Of a stretch of 64,000 nt of DNA, positions 32,591 to 42,539 are shown one piece after another (position 1 is the first letter of the stretch; each line of letters starts with the position of its first letter). This DNA is from Streptococcus alactolyticus (GTDB taxonomy: Bacteria; Bacillota; Bacilli; Lactobacillales; Streptococcaceae), in contig NZ_JAAXMT010000001.1 in the NCBI RefSeq assembly GCF_012277075.1, forward strand, positions 1 through 64,000, given 5' to 3'. The notes under the pieces are model-generated. The model did no database searches. It saw only the letters and a list, made by a program, of their open reading frames with translations, and had not been told where the DNA came from. The position numbers and the translations under genes were made by a program.

Positions 32591-33535
32591 TTAGAACCAC
32601 TTCTTTCTAAAGAAGTAAATCACGACAGCGGCACTCATAGAAGCGGCGATAAAGACGATGTACCAAAAGGCATGAGGTAAACCGTTTAGCGGTAGCCAGT
32701 TGTTTTGGAAGTTCATACCATAAGCTGAGAAGATTACGGTTGGAATATCCAAAATCATGGTCATGAGGGCGAGTGTCTTCATGATGGTGTTCTGGTTGTT
32801 GTTGATGATAGAGGCTGTTGTTTCGGTCATGGCATTCAAGACATTTTCGTAAATGCCAGCCATTTCGATGGCCTGTTGCGTTTCAATCAAGGTGTCTTCC
32901 AGCAAATCTTCGTCTTCAATGTACTTTTTCAAAGAACTGTTGCTGCTTGAGAGTTTCTTGACAATACGCTCGTTGAATTTTAGAGACGCTTTCAAGTACA
33001 CGATAGATTTTTCCAACTCCATCATGTCGATGAGTTGCTCATTGCGTGTGGCATTTTCCAGTTCAGCTTCGATACGGTCGCTTTGGCGGTCGATAGAACG
33101 AAGAGCAGTTAGGAAAAGCTCAGCATTGCGATAAAGCAATTGGAAAACAAAGCGTGTTTTCATGAAAGTGTAGAAATTTTTCGCACGGCGATTGAAAAAG
33201 TTGTCAAAAAGGGTCAACTCTTGCAGACAAGTCGTAATAACGGCATTTTCTGTCACGATAATTCCCAAAGGAATGGTGACGTAGTAACTTTTGTTGTTCC
33301 TCTCTTCATAGGTCGGTACGTCAACGATGATGAGAGTGTAGTTGTCCTCAACGGCAATACGTGAGGTTTCTTCGAGGTCAAGTGGTGCACGTAGGTCAGT
33401 GATATCAATGTTGAACTGTTCAGACAGCCTCACTGATTCTTCCTGGGAGGGGTTAACCAAGTTAATCCAAGCGCCTGGCTCGAATGTATTGATTTCTTTA
33501 AATTCTAACGCTGTTGATAGAAACATTTGTTCCAT
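32591..33535 (-). CDS. corA: CorA family magnesium transporter
   Basis: 314 residues. A pentameric channel for magnesium and other divalent metals. The large cytoplasmic domain (about 1-250) includes a long helix (NEQLIDMMELEKSIVYLKASL). The two C-terminal membrane helices flank the signature YGMNFQNNW near 278, and the protein ends with the basic RKKWF. It is upstream of the DUF1129 gene on the same strand, with 173 bp and a perfect inverted repeat between them. AGGAGGGG precedes the start. Confidence 0.93.
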   Translation of the reverse strand: MEQMFLSTALEFKEINTFEPGAWINLVNPSQEESVRLSEQFNIDITDLRAPLDLEETSRIAVEDNYTLIIVDVPTYEERNNKSYYVTIPLGIIVTENAVITTCLQELTLFDNFFNRRAKNFYTFMKTRFVFQLLYRNAELFLTALRSIDRQSDRIEAELENATRNEQLIDMMELEKSIVYLKASLKFNERIVKKLSSSNSSLKKYIEDEDLLEDTLIETQQAIEMAGIYENVLNAMTETTASIINNNQNTIMKTLALMTMILDIPTVIFSAYGMNFQNNWLPLNGLPHAFWYIVFIAASMSAAVVIYFFRKKWF

Positions 33536-33838
33536 AAAAACAACCCCTCCTTTTTACCTGAGATACAGGATTTGGCATTTCTTTCACTATCAGCCAAATC
33601 GTGTTCTAAATTTTTAGCCTGTAAAAAGACACTGTTTTTCATAACGAAAAAAGGAAAATTTACATACTCTCCTATTATACTACAATTCGGAGTTTTTTTG
33701 GGAAAGTAAGTCACAGAAAATTTGTTATAATGAAGGTGGAACATGTGGAAATGCCTAATTAGAAAGGATTATCAGTTCTTATTAGAGGTGCGCTACTATT
33801 GAGATATGGCGGCGGACTGGAACTGCTGGTTGAGAAAT
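33536..33838. promoter_or_regulatory. Divergent region between corA and uvrA
   Basis: TATAAT at 33726-33731 points toward uvrA; a clear -35 box at the right distance is missing (TTGGGA at 33698 is 22 bp away). On the minus strand GTATAATAGG near 33670-33680 may serve corA. I see no SOS operator that I can name with confidence. Confidence 0.4.
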
Positions 33839-36664
33839 ATGCAAGAAAAACTAACGATTCGTGGGGCGCGTGCCCACAATTTGAAAAATGTTAATGTGGA
33901 TATTCCTAGGGATAAGCTGGTTGTGGTGACAGGTTTGTCTGGATCGGGAAAGTCGAGTTTGGCATTTGATACGATTTACGCAGAAGGGCAACGCCGCTAT
34001 GTGGAAAGCTTGTCAGCTTATGCCCGTATGTTTCTTGGTAACATGGAAAAACCAGATGTGGATTCGATTGAGGGGCTTAGCCCTGCCATTTCCATTGACC
34101 AAAAAACTACCAGTAAAAACCCTCGTTCAACGGTGGGAACGACAACAGAAATCAATGATTATTTGCGTTTGTTGTACGCGCGTGTAGGGACGCCTTATTG
34201 TATCAATGGGCATGGACCGATTAAGGCTTCGTCTGTTGAGCAAATCGTGGATCAAGTCCTAGCCTTGCCTGAGCGGACACGGATGCAGATTTTGGCACCT
34301 ATTGTTCGTCGTAAAAAAGGGCAACACAAGACCATTTTTAGTCGCATTCAAAAGGATGGTTATGTGCGTGCTAGAGTCGATGGAGATGTTTACGAGGTCT
34401 CAGAAGTCCCTGAGTTGTCTAAGAACAAGCAACATAATATCGAAATCATTGTGGATCGCTTGATTAACAAAGAAGGCATTCGGTCGCGTTTGTTTGATTC
34501 GGTCGAATCAGCCCTTCGTTTGGCTGATGGTTATGTCATCATTGACACCATGGATGGCAATGAATTGCTCTTTTCAGAACATTATTCCTGCCCTGTTTGT
34601 GGGTTTACCGTGCCAGAATTGGAACCTCGCCTCTTTTCATTTAATGCGCCTTTTGGGTCATGTCCGACCTGTGATGGCTTAGGAATTAAATTAGAAGTGG
34701 ATGTGGATTTGGTGGTGCCTGACCGTCACAAGACGCTGCGTGAAGGGGCACTCGCTCCGTGGAATCCCATTTCGTCACAATATTACCCAACCATGTTGGA
34801 GCAAGCTATGGAAGCCTTTGGCGTGAATATGGATACGCCTTTTGAGGATTTGAGCGAGGACGACCAGAACCTTGTCTTATATGGTTCAGGTGAGCGTGAA
34901 TTTCATTTTCACTATGTCAATGATTTTGGTGGCGAACGCAACATTGATATTCCTTTTGAAGGGGTTGTCAACAATGTTAACCGCCGTTACCATGAAACCA
35001 ATAGTGACTTCACCCGCAAGGTCATGAAAGAATACATGAACGAATTGACTTGTGCAGCTTGTCATGGTTACCGTTTGAACCCGCAAGCCCTCAGTGTACG
35101 CGTGGGTGGTGAAGATGGCTTGAACATTGGGCAAGTGTCTGATTTGTCTGTGTCTGACCATTTGGAACACTTGAAACACTTGGAACTTTCTGAAAATGAA
35201 AGTGTCATTGCCAAACCTATCTTAAAAGAAATCAAAGACCGTTTGACTTTCTTAAACAATGTTGGTTTGAATTATTTAACCTTGTCACGTTCGGCAGGGA
35301 CTTTGTCTGGTGGGGAAAGCCAACGCATTCGCCTAGCAACGCAAATTGGTTCCAACCTTTCTGGTGTGCTTTACGTTCTTGACGAGCCTTCAATTGGCTT
35401 GCACCAAAGGGACAATGACCGCTTGATTTCTAGTTTGAAGAAAATGCGTGATTTGGGCAATACCTTGATTGTTGTGGAACACGATGAGGACACCATGCGT
35501 CAGGCGGATTGGTTGATTGATGTGGGGCCAGGAGCAGGAGCCTTTGGCGGTGAAATCGTTGCTTCAGGTACCCCAGAAGAAGTGGCCAAGGACCCCAATT
35601 CCATCACGGGCTTGTATTTGTCAGGGAAAAAAGCTATTCCTGTGCCGACAGAACGCCGTCAAGGCAATGGGCGTTTCTTGTCTATCAAGGGAGCTAGTGA
35701 AAATAACCTGAAAAACATTGACGTTGATTTTCCTTTGGGAACCTTTATTGCCGTGACAGGTGTGTCAGGTTCTGGGAAATCGACCTTGGTAAATGGCATT
35801 TTGAAAAAAGCTGTCGCCCAAAAATTAAATCGTAATGCTGCCAAACCTGGCAAACACCGTGCCCTAGAAGGTGTGGAATACGTTGACCGCTTGATTGACA
35901 TTGATCAAAGCCCTATCGGAAGAACACCGCGGTCAAACCCAGCTACTTATACAGGTGTATTTGATGATATTCGCGATTTATTTGCCCAAACCAACGAAGC
36001 CAAAATTCGTGGTTACAAAAAAGGACGGTTCTCATTTAATATCAAGGGTGGACGTTGTGAAGCCTGCTCGGGTGATGGGATTATCAAGATTGAAATGCAC
36101 TTCTTGCCTGATGTTTACGTGCCTTGTGAGGTTTGTCATGGGACACGTTACAACAGTGAAACCCTAGAAGTTCGTTACAAGGATAAAAATATTGCCGAAG
36201 TTCTTGAAATGACAGTCAATGACGCGGTAGAATTCTTTGCAGCCATTCCTAAAATTGCTCGGAAACTGCAAACGATTAAAGACGTGGGGCTTGGCTACAT
36301 CACTTTGGGACAATCGGCAACCACTTTATCAGGTGGGGAAGCCCAACGCATGAAGTTGGCAAGTGAATTGCACAAACGTTCAACAGGTAAGAGTTTGTAT
36401 GTTCTTGATGAGCCAACCACGGGTTTACATACGGATGATATTGCACGCTTGCTTCAAGTTCTCCAACGTTTTGTGGATGATGGCAATACCGTCATCGTGA
36501 TTGAACACAATTTAGATGTCATTAAAACGGCGGATTACTTGATTGACCTTGGTCCAGAAGGTGGTGTCGGCGGGGGTCAAATCGTTGCCACAGGTACGCC
36601 TGAAGAAGTCGCCAAAGTCAAAGGTTCTTACACAGGACAATATTTGAAAGACAAATTATCATAA
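33839..36664 (+). CDS. uvrA: Excinuclease ABC subunit A
   Basis: 941 residues from the ATG at 33839. UvrA is the damage-recognition ATPase of nucleotide excision repair and loads UvrB. The first ATP site has [14 protein letters not shown], the first zinc module CPVCGFT...CPTCDG, the second ATP site [13 protein letters not shown], and the second zinc module CEACSGDG...CEVCHGTRY. Signature motifs [12 protein letters not shown] and [12 protein letters not shown] are intact. I chose 33839 because [17 protein letters not shown] is the standard N-terminus; an in-frame ATG at 33806 would add 11 atypical residues. Neither start has a strong ribosome binding site. Confidence 0.96.
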   Translation: MQEKLTIRGARAHNLKNVNVDIPRDKLVVVTGLSGSGKSSLAFDTIYAEGQRRYVESLSAYARMFLGNMEKPDVDSIEGLSPAISIDQKTTSKNPRSTVGTTTEINDYLRLLYARVGTPYCINGHGPIKASSVEQIVDQVLALPERTRMQILAPIVRRKKGQHKTIFSRIQKDGYVRARVDGDVYEVSEVPELSKNKQHNIEIIVDRLINKEGIRSRLFDSVESALRLADGYVIIDTMDGNELLFSEHYSCPVCGFTVPELEPRLFSFNAPFGSCPTCDGLGIKLEVDVDLVVPDRHKTLREGALAPWNPISSQYYPTMLEQAMEAFGVNMDTPFEDLSEDDQNLVLYGSGEREFHFHYVNDFGGERNIDIPFEGVVNNVNRRYHETNSDFTRKVMKEYMNELTCAACHGYRLNPQALSVRVGGEDGLNIGQVSDLSVSDHLEHLKHLELSENESVIAKPILKEIKDRLTFLNNVGLNYLTLSRSAGTLSGGESQRIRLATQIGSNLSGVLYVLDEPSIGLHQRDNDRLISSLKKMRDLGNTLIVVEHDEDTMRQADWLIDVGPGAGAFGGEIVASGTPEEVAKDPNSITGLYLSGKKAIPVPTERRQGNGRFLSIKGASENNLKNIDVDFPLGTFIAVTGVSGSGKSTLVNGILKKAVAQKLNRNAAKPGKHRALEGVEYVDRLIDIDQSPIGRTPRSNPATYTGVFDDIRDLFAQTNEAKIRGYKKGRFSFNIKGGRCEACSGDGIIKIEMHFLPDVYVPCEVCHGTRYNSETLEVRYKDKNIAEVLEMTVNDAVEFFAAIPKIARKLQTIKDVGLGYITLGQSATTLSGGEAQRMKLASELHKRSTGKSLYVLDEPTTGLHTDDIARLLQVLQRFVDDGNTVIVIEHNLDVIKTADYLIDLGPEGGVGGGQIVATGTPEEVAKVKGSYTGQYLKDKLS

Positions 36665-36671
36665 TATCAAG

Positions 36672-36711
36672 AAAGCTTTTCCAAGGTATATGCCATTTGG
36701 AGAGGCTTTTT
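36672..36711 (+). terminator. Terminator of uvrA
   Basis: AAAGCTTTTCCAA pairs with TTGGAGAGGCTTT through several G-T pairs, followed by T. Confidence 0.75.
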
Positions 36712-36789
36712 CCGTGATATGCCGAAATCTTGTATCCGCTTTTAACTTATTTTGATATAATGGGGAAAAGACTTGCAAAGGAGAGTCCT

Positions 36790-37854
36790 ATGTTGACAAG
36801 ATTGAAACGTTTTGAAGAAAAGTTGGACAAAGTTGGTATTGATGGTTTTTTGGTGACTGGTCAAAACAATATTTACTACATGACTGGTTTTTGGGGGACG
36901 TCAGCGACGGTTTTTATTTCTAAAACACGCTGTTTGTTTGTGACAGATGCCCGCTATACCTTGATTGCGAAACAATCCGTACAAGGATTTGACATCATTG
37001 AAAGCCGTGACCCTCTGCAAGAGATTGCCAAGGTTATCCAAGCAGATAAGTTGGAAAGAATTGGCTTTGATAGTCAAGTGTCTTTTGCCTACTATCAAAA
37101 TCTGCAAGCGGTATTTGCAGGTTATCATCTGCAAGCCCAAACCAACTTCATGGAAGCATTGCGCATGATTAAAGATGCTTCTGAAATGGCAACCATCCGT
37201 AAGGCTTGTTCCATTTCTGACCGTGCCTTTACAGATGTGCTGGACTTTATCAAGGCAGGGCAAACGACAGAATTGCAAGTCGCCAATTTCCTTGATTTTC
37301 GGATGCGTGAATATGGGGCATCAGGTATTTCCTTTGAAACCATCGTAGCGTCAGGTAAACGCTCTGCTATGCCACACGGTGTAGCGAGTGACAAGGTCAT
37401 TGAATCTGGCGATATGCTGACGCTTGATTTTGGTTGCTACTACAATCATTACGTTAGCGATATGACACGCACCATTCACATCGGTGACATTAGCGACAAG
37501 GAGCGTGAGGTTTACCAGTTGGTTTTGGAAGCGAACCAAGCTGTGATTGATTCGGTTAAGGCAGGTATGGTTCGTAAAGATTACGACAAGGCAGCGCGTA
37601 ATGTGATTACCAATGCGGGTTACGGTGATTATTTCACGCACGGTATTGGTCATGGTATCGGACTGGATATCCATGAAATTCCTTACTTTGGTCAATCAGA
37701 AGAAGTGGTTGAAGCAGGTATGGTGATTACAGACGAGCCAGGCATTTATTTGGACAATGCATTTGGTGTCCGTATCGAAGATGACCTTATCGTCACAGAA
37801 GAGGGTTGCGAAGTCTTGACCTTGGCACCAAAAGAATTGATTGTCTTACCTTAA
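36790..37854 (+). CDS. pepP: Xaa-Pro aminopeptidase/dipeptidase, M24 family
   Basis: 354 residues. A cytoplasmic metallopeptidase acting on bonds next to proline. The N-terminal creatinase-like domain spans about 1-125. Metal ligands of the pita-bread domain are visible: LDFGCYYNHYVSDMTR (two Asp), GIGHGIGLDIHE (His), DEPGIYL (Glu) and VRIEDDLIV (Glu). The ATG at 36790 follows AAAGGAGAG; an in-frame ATG at 36730 has no such site. Whether it prefers dipeptides (PepQ) or longer peptides (PepP) is not certain. With pepX broken, it is one of the remaining proline-specific peptidases. Confidence 0.9.
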   Translation: MLTRLKRFEEKLDKVGIDGFLVTGQNNIYYMTGFWGTSATVFISKTRCLFVTDARYTLIAKQSVQGFDIIESRDPLQEIAKVIQADKLERIGFDSQVSFAYYQNLQAVFAGYHLQAQTNFMEALRMIKDASEMATIRKACSISDRAFTDVLDFIKAGQTTELQVANFLDFRMREYGASGISFETIVASGKRSAMPHGVASDKVIESGDMLTLDFGCYYNHYVSDMTRTIHIGDISDKEREVYQLVLEANQAVIDSVKAGMVRKDYDKAARNVITNAGYGDYFTHGIGHGIGLDIHEIPYFGQSEEVVEAGMVITDEPGIYLDNAFGVRIEDDLIVTEEGCEVLTLAPKELIVLP

Positions 37855-37897
37855 ACGAGCCTGTACAAGCGTTAGATAAGCATAAGAGGAAGAAACG

Positions 37898-38353
37898 ATG
37901 ACAAATAGACTTTCTTGGCAAGATTATTTTATGGCAAATGCGGAGCTGATTTCCAAGCGTTCCACCTGTGACCGTGCTTTTGTTGGGGCTGTATTGGTCA
38001 AGGATAATCGCATCATCGCCACAGGATACAACGGTGGGGTGTCTGCTACTGATAACTGCAATGAGGTTGGGCATAAGATGGAGGACGGGCACTGTATTCG
38101 CACGGTTCATGCCGAAATGAATGCCCTCATCCAATGTGCCAAAGAAGGCATTTCTACAAAAGGTACCGAAATCTATGTGACCCATTTTCCGTGTATCAAC
38201 TGCACCAAAGCCTTGTTACAAGCAGGTATCAAGAAAATCACCTACAAGACGGCTTACCGCATGCATCCGTTTGCCATTGAACTGATGGAGCAAAAAGGCG
38301 TAGCTTATGTGCAGCATGACGTCCCAGAAGTGCATTTGGGAAAAGATGCTTAA
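37898..38353 (+). CDS. comEB: Deoxycytidylate deaminase (ComEB-like)
   Basis: 151 residues. A zinc enzyme converting dCMP to dUMP for thymidylate synthesis. The zinc and proton-transfer residues are in [12 protein letters not shown] (HAE) and [11 protein letters not shown] (PCxxC). The gene carries the competence name from B. subtilis, but its dCMP deaminase role is metabolic. It starts 43 bp after the peptidase gene and is preceded by GAGGAAG. Confidence 0.92.
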   Translation: MTNRLSWQDYFMANAELISKRSTCDRAFVGAVLVKDNRIIATGYNGGVSATDNCNEVGHKMEDGHCIRTVHAEMNALIQCAKEGISTKGTEIYVTHFPCINCTKALLQAGIKKITYKTAYRMHPFAIELMEQKGVAYVQHDVPEVHLGKDA

Positions 38354-38385
38354 AGCCCTTGACTAGACATTCCCCTATAAAACAT

Positions 38386-38414
38386 TTGAGCCATGCTCTA
38401 TTTTATGGTAAAAT
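38386..38414 (+). promoter_or_regulatory. Promoter of efp
   Basis: TTGAGC (38386-38391), 17 bp, TAAAAT (38409-38414). Confidence 0.65.
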
Positions 38415-38449
38415 AAGACGATAACTAATTTATAAGAGGTAATGAATAA

Positions 38450-39010
38450 ATGATTGAAGCAAGTAAGCTTAGAGCAGGTATGACTTTCGTAACATCAGAT
38501 GGCAAACTTATCAAAGTTCTTGAAGCAAGCCACCACAAACCAGGTAAAGGGAACACTGTTATGCGTATGAAACTCCGCGACGTTCGTTCTGGTTCAACTT
38601 TTGATACGACTTACCGCCCAGAAGAAAAATTTGAACAAGCAATCATTGAAACGCGTGCTGCCCAATACCTTTACAAAATGGATGACACCGCATACTTCAT
38701 GGATACTGAAAGCTACGAACAATACGAAATTCCAGTAACCAACGTTGAAGAAGAATTGCTTTACATCCTTGAAAACTCAGAAGTTAAAATTCAATTCTAC
38801 GGTACAGAAGTTATCGGTGTAACTGTTCCAACAACTGTTGAATTGATCGTTACTGACACACAACCTTCAATCAAAGGAGCAACTGTTACAGGTTCAGGTA
38901 AACCAGCCACTCTTGAAACAGGTCTTGTGGTTAACGTGCCAGACTTTATTGAAGTTGGTCAAAAATTAGTCATCAACACTCAAGAAGGTACTTACGTATC
39001 ACGTGCGTAA
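38450..39010 (+). CDS. efp: Elongation factor P
   Basis: 186 residues in the three-domain tRNA-like fold. EF-P relieves ribosome stalling at proline runs. The tip loop that can be modified reads [13 protein letters not shown], with Lys at the modification site. It opens the efp-asp23-nusB cluster common in Firmicutes. Confidence 0.96.
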   Translation: MIEASKLRAGMTFVTSDGKLIKVLEASHHKPGKGNTVMRMKLRDVRSGSTFDTTYRPEEKFEQAIIETRAAQYLYKMDDTAYFMDTESYEQYEIPVTNVEEELLYILENSEVKIQFYGTEVIGVTVPTTVELIVTDTQPSIKGATVTGSGKPATLETGLVVNVPDFIEVGQKLVINTQEGTYVSRA

Positions 39011-39018
39011 TAGCCAGT

Positions 39019-39058
39019 AAAGTAAGTAGAGAGGCAGTTTGTACTCTTTACTTTTTTA
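39019..39058 (+). terminator. Hairpin between efp and asp23
   Basis: GTAAGTAGAG pairs with CTCTTTAC, with a bulge, and is followed by TTTTTT; it may partly end efp transcripts. Confidence 0.5.
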
Positions 39059-39085
39059 CCTTTATGTATTTAGAAAGGAATGCTT

Positions 39086-39475
39086 ATGACAACTGAAAAT
39101 ATTGGTGATATCGTCATTTCACCACGTGTACTGGAAGTCATTACAGGTATTGCTGCAACTAAGGTTGATGGTGTTCACTCCCTTCGTAACAAAGCGGTGA
39201 CAGATAGCTTTAGCAAAACCGTTTTGGGCAAAGGTGTCTATCTTAAAACAGAAGAAGATGGAACAGTTAATGCGGATATTTATGTCTATTTACAATACGG
39301 TGTCAATGTCCCTGCTGTTTCTATTGCTATCCAAAAAGCGGTAAAAGCAGCCGTTTATGACATGGCAGAAGTAACCATCTCATCTGTAAACATTCATGTA
39401 GAAGGCATTGTTCCTGAAAAGACTCCTAAACCAGACTTAAAAGCATTGTTTGATGAGGATTTTTTGGATGACTAA
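39086..39475 (+). CDS. Asp23/Gls24 family envelope stress protein
   Basis: 129 residues. The start [23 protein letters not shown] and the segment [18 protein letters not shown] are typical of Asp23/YloU proteins, which lie under the membrane and are linked to cell-wall stress. The ATG at 39086 is 7 bp after GAAAGGA; the ATG at 39080 is too close to that site. The gene overlaps nusB by 8 bp. Confidence 0.9.
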   Translation: MTTENIGDIVISPRVLEVITGIAATKVDGVHSLRNKAVTDSFSKTVLGKGVYLKTEEDGTVNADIYVYLQYGVNVPAVSIAIQKAVKAAVYDMAEVTISSVNIHVEGIVPEKTPKPDLKALFDEDFLDD

Positions 39476-39902
39476 TAATTTTACCAATTCCAGACGTGAC
39501 CTTCGTGAGCGTGCTTTCCAAGCCCTGTTTAGCCTAGAATTTGGGGGAGATGTCTTGTCAGCTGCGGAGTTTGCCTACATTTACGACAAACCCATGCTTG
39601 ATGATGAAGGAGTGACAGTTGATATTCCTGTCTTTCTCCTTAGCCTTGTCAAAGGTGTGCAAGACTTTCAAGCAGAGATTGACCAGCAAATTGAAGAGCA
39701 TTTAAAAGCAGGTTGGTCTTTGGAACGCTTGACCCTAACGGATAAAACTTTGTTGCGCCTAGGTTTGTTTGAAATCAAGTATTTTGACGAAACACCAGGT
39801 CGCGTGGCTGTCAATGAAATCATTGAAATTGCTAAGAAATATTCAGATAACACATCTGCAAAATTTGTCAATGGTTTGCTAAGCCAGTTTATTACAATGT
39901 AA
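39468..39902 (+). CDS. nusB: Transcription antitermination factor NusB
   Basis: 144 residues, all-helical. It binds boxA RNA with S10 and promotes transcription of rRNA operons. The N-terminal [18 protein letters not shown] and the conserved end ([31 protein letters not shown]) are clear. The start is the ATG inside the asp23 coding end, so the two are coupled. Confidence 0.95.
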   Translation: MTNNFTNSRRDLRERAFQALFSLEFGGDVLSAAEFAYIYDKPMLDDEGVTVDIPVFLLSLVKGVQDFQAEIDQQIEEHLKAGWSLERLTLTDKTLLRLGLFEIKYFDETPGRVAVNEIIEIAKKYSDNTSAKFVNGLLSQFITM

Positions 39903-39934
39903 AAAAACAAGCTGATTGTTCAGCTTGTTTTTTT
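39901..39934. terminator. Bidirectional terminator between nusB and scrR
   Basis: A-run plus CAAGCTGA and TCAGCTTG plus T-run form a perfect 15-bp stem with a 4-nt loop. Genes converge from both sides; it overlaps the nusB stop codon. Confidence 0.9.
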
Positions 39935-39939
39935 GCTTT

Positions 39940-40902
39940 TTAAATACTGCCACCAGGGAGTAAAGAAATCGGCAAAACATAGTCTTTGCTGGTCTTTTCT
40001 CCCTTTATTTTTTTGATCAGAACATCAACAATTAAATTAGCAATTTCGTCAATCGGTTGTTTAATCGTGGTAAGTTCAGGAATGAAATTTTCGGTGAAAG
40101 TCGTGCCGTCATAGCCAATGATTTTCAAATCTTCAGGTACTTGAAGTTTGAGTTGCTTGGCAATTTTCATGGTCAAAATTGCAGTCAAATCATCAGAAAC
40201 GAAGACCCCATCAGGTTTGTTGTTGGCGATAATGGACTTGATTTCCATTTCACGGCGAATGTTAGAGAGGTTGTTTGGCACTTTGAAGATTTTTCCTTGT
40301 GGAATTTGGAAAGAAAAGCCAAGGGCACGCAGTTCTGTTGGTGAGTCCGTATTGTCATTTCCTGTAATCATAATGATTTGCTGGCAACCGTTCTTTTGCA
40401 AGGTTTTAGCGGCCATTTTTCCTCCCTCGAAATTATCAGAGGATACAATCGGGATATTTGGCGCGAGATTGCGGTCAAAAGAAACAATGGGTGCCTCAAC
40501 ACGATTGTAGTCCTTGATGCCAAGATTGTGGCTAGATGAAATAATCCCGTCTACCTGATTAGCCTCAAGCATTTCGAGGTATTCTTTTTCTTTTGCAGGG
40601 TCGTTTTGACTGTTGCAAATAATGGTCTTGTAGCCACGTTTGAAAAGCTCGATTTCCAAATGTTCGATGAGTTCGGCATAAAAAATATTGCTGATATTTG
40701 GAAAGATGAGCCCAATCAATTTGGCTGACTTGCCTTGCAGACCTCTAGCGAGGTTGTTGGGCTTGTAACCCAAGGTTTGCATGGCTTTTTGAACCTTGCT
40801 TTTGGTTTTTTCAGATAAATACCCTTTGTTATTGATGACACGCGACACGGTGGTTGGACTAACACCAGCTAATTCAGCGACATCTGTTAATTTTGCTACC
40901 AT
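39940..40902 (-). CDS. scrR: Sucrose operon repressor, LacI family
   Basis: 320 residues. The DNA-binding helix-turn-helix is at the N-terminus (LTDVAELAGVSPTTVSRVINNKG), with the hinge helix (PNNLARGLQG) near 55. The remaining sugar-binding domain spans about 60-320. ScrR proteins repress sucrose genes and are released by a sugar phosphate. It lies 1 bp after the scrB stop, so it is co-transcribed with scrB and controlled by its own operators at 42382-42506. Confidence 0.93.
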   Translation of the reverse strand: MVAKLTDVAELAGVSPTTVSRVINNKGYLSEKTKSKVQKAMQTLGYKPNNLARGLQGKSAKLIGLIFPNISNIFYAELIEHLEIELFKRGYKTIICNSQNDPAKEKEYLEMLEANQVDGIISSSHNLGIKDYNRVEAPIVSFDRNLAPNIPIVSSDNFEGGKMAAKTLQKNGCQQIIMITGNDNTDSPTELRALGFSFQIPQGKIFKVPNNLSNIRREMEIKSIIANNKPDGVFVSDDLTAILTMKIAKQLKLQVPEDLKIIGYDGTTFTENFIPELTTIKQPIDEIANLIVDVLIKKIKGEKTSKDYVLPISLLPGGSI

Positions 40903-40903
40903 G

Positions 40904-42343
40904 TTACTTTGTTAACTCAAAGTATGTTCCAGTCGTTTCCCCAGCTGTGAGCTGAATACCGCTTTGCCCTGCTTCTGGGAAGACGCGGCTGGTAAATACT
41001 TTTTCTCCTTTGTTAATGAAAATTTCAACAATTGAACGATCGACGAAGATGTTGGCAGTGGTTTCTGTTGGTTCAATGTCACATTCACGGGTTTGACCAA
41101 AATCAGTTGCGTATTGCACGCCAGCTTTGCTACGATCAAGGATGACTTTTCCGTTGGCAGTATCCACAGTCAAACGTAGGCCGTTTCCTTTGTCGTCAGC
41201 GAATAGTAATAATTCTGATACTTGGTCAGCAGCAAAAGTAACTTCTAATTCGTAAATGTTTGCTGTTTCGGCTTTGTCAGCAAGCGGTTCTGAGCTTGAA
41301 CGCAGGCTTGTAATGGCTTCGACAGGGTATTGGTAGAGTTTGCCGTCTTTGATAGACAATTCTTTGACCAAGCTAAGTGCCCCTTGGTAGTCGTATTGGT
41401 CAGTTGGGTAATCAATATCTGGCAATCCAATCCAACTCACAATCAAAGCACGTCCATCAGGCGCATTGAACCCTTGTGTTGCGTAAGCTTCAAATCCATA
41501 ATCCAAGTTGTTGATTGTTGATGGATCAACCAATTTAGGGATCTTTGTATCAAACGTTTGACACACTTTGTAGGTATTTGGGTAAATGTTTTGGTAATCC
41601 AATTCTGCCTTATCCAGACCTTGTGGACAGTAAAGTAGGACTGGTTTTCCATCCACAAAAACAAGGTTTGGACATTCAATCATGTATTCTGACCCTGTTC
41701 CGCCAAAGTCAAGATTACCCACTTCTTCCCAGTTTTCAACGTTGTTGTCAAGGGCTTTGTAAAGCTTGATAAAGCCTGATTTTTCAGGACTTTGAGCTCC
41801 AACAATAGCATAAAATTGGTCATCGTATTTGAAAATTTGTGGGTCACGGAAGTGTTCAGTCACGTCGCTAGGCTGCTGAATAAGCACGTCTTTGCATTTG
41901 GTGATCTTGTGGTCTTTGTCCATCCAAGCCCCGATTTGCAAAGGGTCACGTACCCAGTTTTTATCACGGACATTTCCTGTGTAAAATAGGAATAATTTGC
42001 CGTCGATTTCGTAGGCTGAACCTGAATAAGCCCCGTGGCTATCGTGCTTGGTGTCAGGCAGCAATTCTGCGCCAGTTGTATGGAAATGCACCAAATCTTC
42101 TGACTCGGTATGAACCCATTCTTTCAAGCCATGAGCTGCGCCAAATGGCCAATTTTGGTAGAAAAGGGTGTATTTGCCGTTAAAAAAAGAAAAGCCGTTT
42201 GGGTCGTTTAATAAGCCTGTTTTTGGCTCAATGTGATAAGTGACATGCCAAGGTGACTTGTTGACATTTTCTGCAATAGCAGCTCTTTCTTCGGTACTCC
42301 AGTCGGAATACGCTCGGTATCGTATTTCTTTAGGTAAATCCAT
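40904..42343 (-). CDS. scrB: Sucrose-6-phosphate hydrolase, GH32
   Basis: 479 residues. It splits sucrose 6-phosphate, delivered by ScrA, into glucose 6-phosphate and fructose. GH32 motifs: LLNDPNGFSFFNGKY (nucleophile Asp), FRDPQIF (transition-state Asp) and YMIECPNLVF (acid/base Glu). The five-bladed propeller (about 30-340) is followed by the C-terminal beta-sandwich. Divergent from scrA. Confidence 0.96.
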   Translation of the reverse strand: MDLPKEIRYRAYSDWSTEERAAIAENVNKSPWHVTYHIEPKTGLLNDPNGFSFFNGKYTLFYQNWPFGAAHGLKEWVHTESEDLVHFHTTGAELLPDTKHDSHGAYSGSAYEIDGKLFLFYTGNVRDKNWVRDPLQIGAWMDKDHKITKCKDVLIQQPSDVTEHFRDPQIFKYDDQFYAIVGAQSPEKSGFIKLYKALDNNVENWEEVGNLDFGGTGSEYMIECPNLVFVDGKPVLLYCPQGLDKAELDYQNIYPNTYKVCQTFDTKIPKLVDPSTINNLDYGFEAYATQGFNAPDGRALIVSWIGLPDIDYPTDQYDYQGALSLVKELSIKDGKLYQYPVEAITSLRSSSEPLADKAETANIYELEVTFAADQVSELLLFADDKGNGLRLTVDTANGKVILDRSKAGVQYATDFGQTRECDIEPTETTANIFVDRSIVEIFINKGEKVFTSRVFPEAGQSGIQLTAGETTGTYFELTK

Positions 42344-42381
42344 AGGGGTCTTTCTCCTTTTAGTAATCCATCTATACCTAT

Positions 42382-42506
42382 ATAGTAAACGTTTTCTATT
42401 TAAAAATCAATTGTTTTTGGCAAAAAATAAAAAAATATATCAAACGCTTGACATATTTTTGACAGATGTGGTAGAATGTAAACGTAAACAAGTGAAACGC
42501 TTTCAC
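42382..42506. promoter_or_regulatory. Divergent scr operators and scrA promoter
   Basis: ATAGTAAACGTTTTCTAT (42382-42399) and GTGAAACGCTTTCAC (42492-42506) are LacI-type palindromes on either side of the region, likely ScrR sites and possibly CcpA sites too. The scrA promoter is TTGACA (42448-42453), 18 bp, TAGAAT (42472-42477), so the second operator sits just after the start of transcription. A further half-matching site, CAAACGCTTGA, overlaps the -35 box. Confidence 0.75.
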
Positions 42507-42539
42507 ACACTTAATAAATAGACAAAAGGAGTTAATGTA

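Noticed and set aside
33806-33838. Upstream ATG at 33806 as the start of uvrA
   Set aside because: The extra residues ([11 protein letters not shown]) are not typical of UvrA, and the standard N-terminus begins at 33839.
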